Positions 61,931 through 64,000 of a DNA stretch of 64,000 bases are shown here, in pieces. Below the pieces are notes generated by a model. That model saw nothing but the letters and a program-made list of their open reading frames with translations, was not told the DNA's origin and did not search any database. The first letter of the stretch is position 1, and every line of letters starts with the position of its first letter. Made by a program: the position numbers and the translations under genes. Origin of the DNA: Epiperipatus broadwayi (taxonomy: Eukaryota; Onychophora; Udeonychophora; Euonychophora; Peripatidae); NCBI GenBank assembly GCA_028023455.1, contig JAQFVV010006312.1, positions 498,001 to 562,000 on the forward strand, written 5' to 3'.

Positions 61931-64000
61931 GGCCTACAAACTTTTATACGAAAAGTAATGGCACAACGTAAAGTATGATTCTGCAAAATGGTAGTGGAGG
62001 GAACTACTTGATCCTTCCTATATTGTAAGTGCATAAGGTAAAATATATTGATGGAAGATTTATAAATTAGAATAGTGGTAGTAGGAAGAAATTTAGAAAA
62101 ATAGTATTACAGATAATAAATCTATATAGATAATAGAGGACATTGATATGACTTTTTCACGATAAACATGAATATTGACATAGCAAGATAAAGATATTCT
62201 TCAACAAACTCAATGTTTTTGCAAATACAATTATTATGATATTGAAAGTTTAGTAATGAGTGGCACCCAATATCTCTGCAAATCTAAATATGATTGCTTT
62301 AATTTTATTTATATTAATGGAAAGTTGTTTAAACTTTACAATCTTTCGTAATAGATATGTCATGCCTAATACCTTGTAGATGATTTCTAGATAATTTGTA
62401 CATAGCAAGTGCAAGTTTAGTATATTCAGTTAACGTTGAATACAAAGTTAGTTCAAAAATATTTAAATATACCATATTACTTTGAATATAAGTTGTACGG
62501 TACCTTTTGTTCTCCAAATTTTGGACCCATAAAAGAGGGGCGCATCTTAAATTGTGAACAAAATTTATGAACGTCTTATTTTTGATCTTTGCTTTACACT
62601 ATACATGCGCATAATCAAAAAAAAAAGATTTAAAATTAAATGTCAATATTTTTTGGTTTAATTTAACTCTGAAACTGCTACTCTTAACATTAATTTACTG
62701 AGAAAACTATATTGAATAACCTTTAAAATTTTTTTACAACTAATAAAACAATGAAATAAGAACTTGCCTTCCATAACATTGATTGGTTGATTCTTGTTCT
62801 TTACACAAGAGAGTGCCTCTTAACTTTAAAATGAAAATTTGTTTTAGAATCTTTTTTTTTTTACACATTTATAATTTTTTTCAGAAAATATTTATGAAAA
62901 TATTAATTATTTTAAAGGAATGATTCAGACTTTAATAGAAAAATTTAGTTTTACACATAGCAAATTGACAAAGAAATTATACATTTATAGTTTGGATGAC
63001 AAACATGTTTTATGTTTGCTACTGAAGATTCATCTGTAAATAGAAATTAATTTTTAAAAAAGATTTACCGATTAACATGAAATGTTAATACTATATTGGG
63101 GAATAAAAAACTTTTCTTTGAAAAAGAAAAAAATGTTACAGTATTTACACCAAAAAAAAAAAAGGCTTTGTAATGCAAACAATATAATGTAATGGGAATA
63201 CATGCTGCTAATAAATAAAATTAGAATTTAAAAATAAAAAGTTCGCAAATAAAAATTTATTTTTAAAAATTAAAAATTGAAAGTCATCTAAACTTTATAT
63301 ATGTAAATCGCACAGATGGAAAAATTATTAAAAGAAAACTTTATTGAAGAAAAAAAAAGTATTTTAAAACTGAATTTTTAGAAGAAAAAAAAGCTTAAAA
63401 AAGATTTAAAGATAAAAATATATCTTTAAGAATGTATATAATTTAATTAATGCTATTGTGTAAAATGGAAATGATTTTTTTCAATTAGTTAAAAGTAAAC
63501 TAGCCCTTGGGCATCTCAAAATGTGTAATTAAAGGTCAGATAGGAGAGAAAAAAACAATAGATACAGAATAGCCAATAAAAGAAATCCCTCAGGAAACAG
63601 ACCTCAACGAAAGGATCATCATCATGATATAATGTCCACTTGATCCGAAAGGATAATATAAAAAGAAAAGTTTGAAAATAAATAAGAGATGTGAAAGAAG
63701 AGGTGTGCTATATGTTGTAATGCGAAGAGAGTTGAAGGAGAAGGGATTGAAAAGACACACTCTTCAATCCCTTCAGTTTTTCTAAAAAAAGGAGAAAGAG
63801 AAATGACCAATCATTTTCCTATATTGCGGACCATAGGACATCAGGGCCCAGCAATAAAATACCAGCTACAATAAAGGATCAACGGCTAACTGCATACCCA
63901 TCTCAGGATGTCATGGGAATTAACACCTTCTAAATTACAAGCAATTAGAAAATACAGACTTTTTAAAACCATAAGAACTATATATATATAACTAATGAAC
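61931..64000. other. A+T-rich non-coding DNA, no gene seen
   Basis: Only short ORFs (for example 62,329-62,517, 63,622-63,810) with no similarity that I recognise. Confidence 0.5.

Overview
This is a strongly A+T-rich stretch of an animal nuclear genome with very low gene density. The evidence for an animal is one spliced exon that matches the histone fold of macroH2A, RTE-type LINE remnants, tRNA-derived SINEs and Tigger-like and hAT-like DNA transposon remnants. No operons, bacterial start signals or long host ORFs are present. I cannot name the species. The repeat content and loose gene spacing fit an invertebrate (mollusc or arelated protostome, or an arachnid-like genome), but this is only an impression.

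Layout. 1-4.1 kb: A+T-rich DNA with a possible TATA/initiator/splice-donor unit (about 1.28-1.42 kb) and a tRNA-like inverted repeat (3.49-4.12 kb). 4.37-6.19 kb and 8.37-9.92 kb: two oppositely oriented copies of a non-coding element with GGTA...TACC ends; the first is bounded by a perfect 8-bp target-site duplication (TSD). 15.20-20.19 kb: a 4,996-bp foldback element, also GGTA...TACC, also with a perfect 8-bp TSD, with arms built of tandem repeats, a unique loop, CTCF-like motifs in both tips and a SINE inserted in one arm. 20.5-21.4, 43.8-45.0, 46.3-47.2 and 55.5-56.3 kb: four Tigger/pogo-like short elements. 22.6-22.9 kb: a small hairpin repeat. 24.22-24.33 kb: a 106-bp SINE with an 11-bp TSD. 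25.12-25.44 kb: a third GGTA-type end followed by a cluster of CTCF-like motifs. 27.3-30.1 kb: a dead RTE-type LINE on the minus strand. 31.3-35.4 kb: several copies of an interspersed repeat with B-box-like sequence. 36.60-42.67 kb: a probable hAT element bounded by an 8-bp TSD and holding two LINE fragments. 49,321-49,427: the macroH2A exon, plus strand. 52.56-54.31 kb and about 60.75-61.92 kb: two LTR-like or promoter-like regions. 56.9-58.0 kb: a three-copy direct/inverted array.

How it fits together. The only host coding sequence I can defend is the 107-nt macroH2A exon; its neighbouring exons are not recognisable here, so much of the window is probably intron or flanking DNA of that gene. 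Everything else that is structured is transposable-element material, much of it organised as inverted repeats at scales from about 0.3 to 5 kb. The best candidate for something undescribed is the GGTA-ended, 8-bp-TSD foldback family, whose tips carry CTCF-like motifs.
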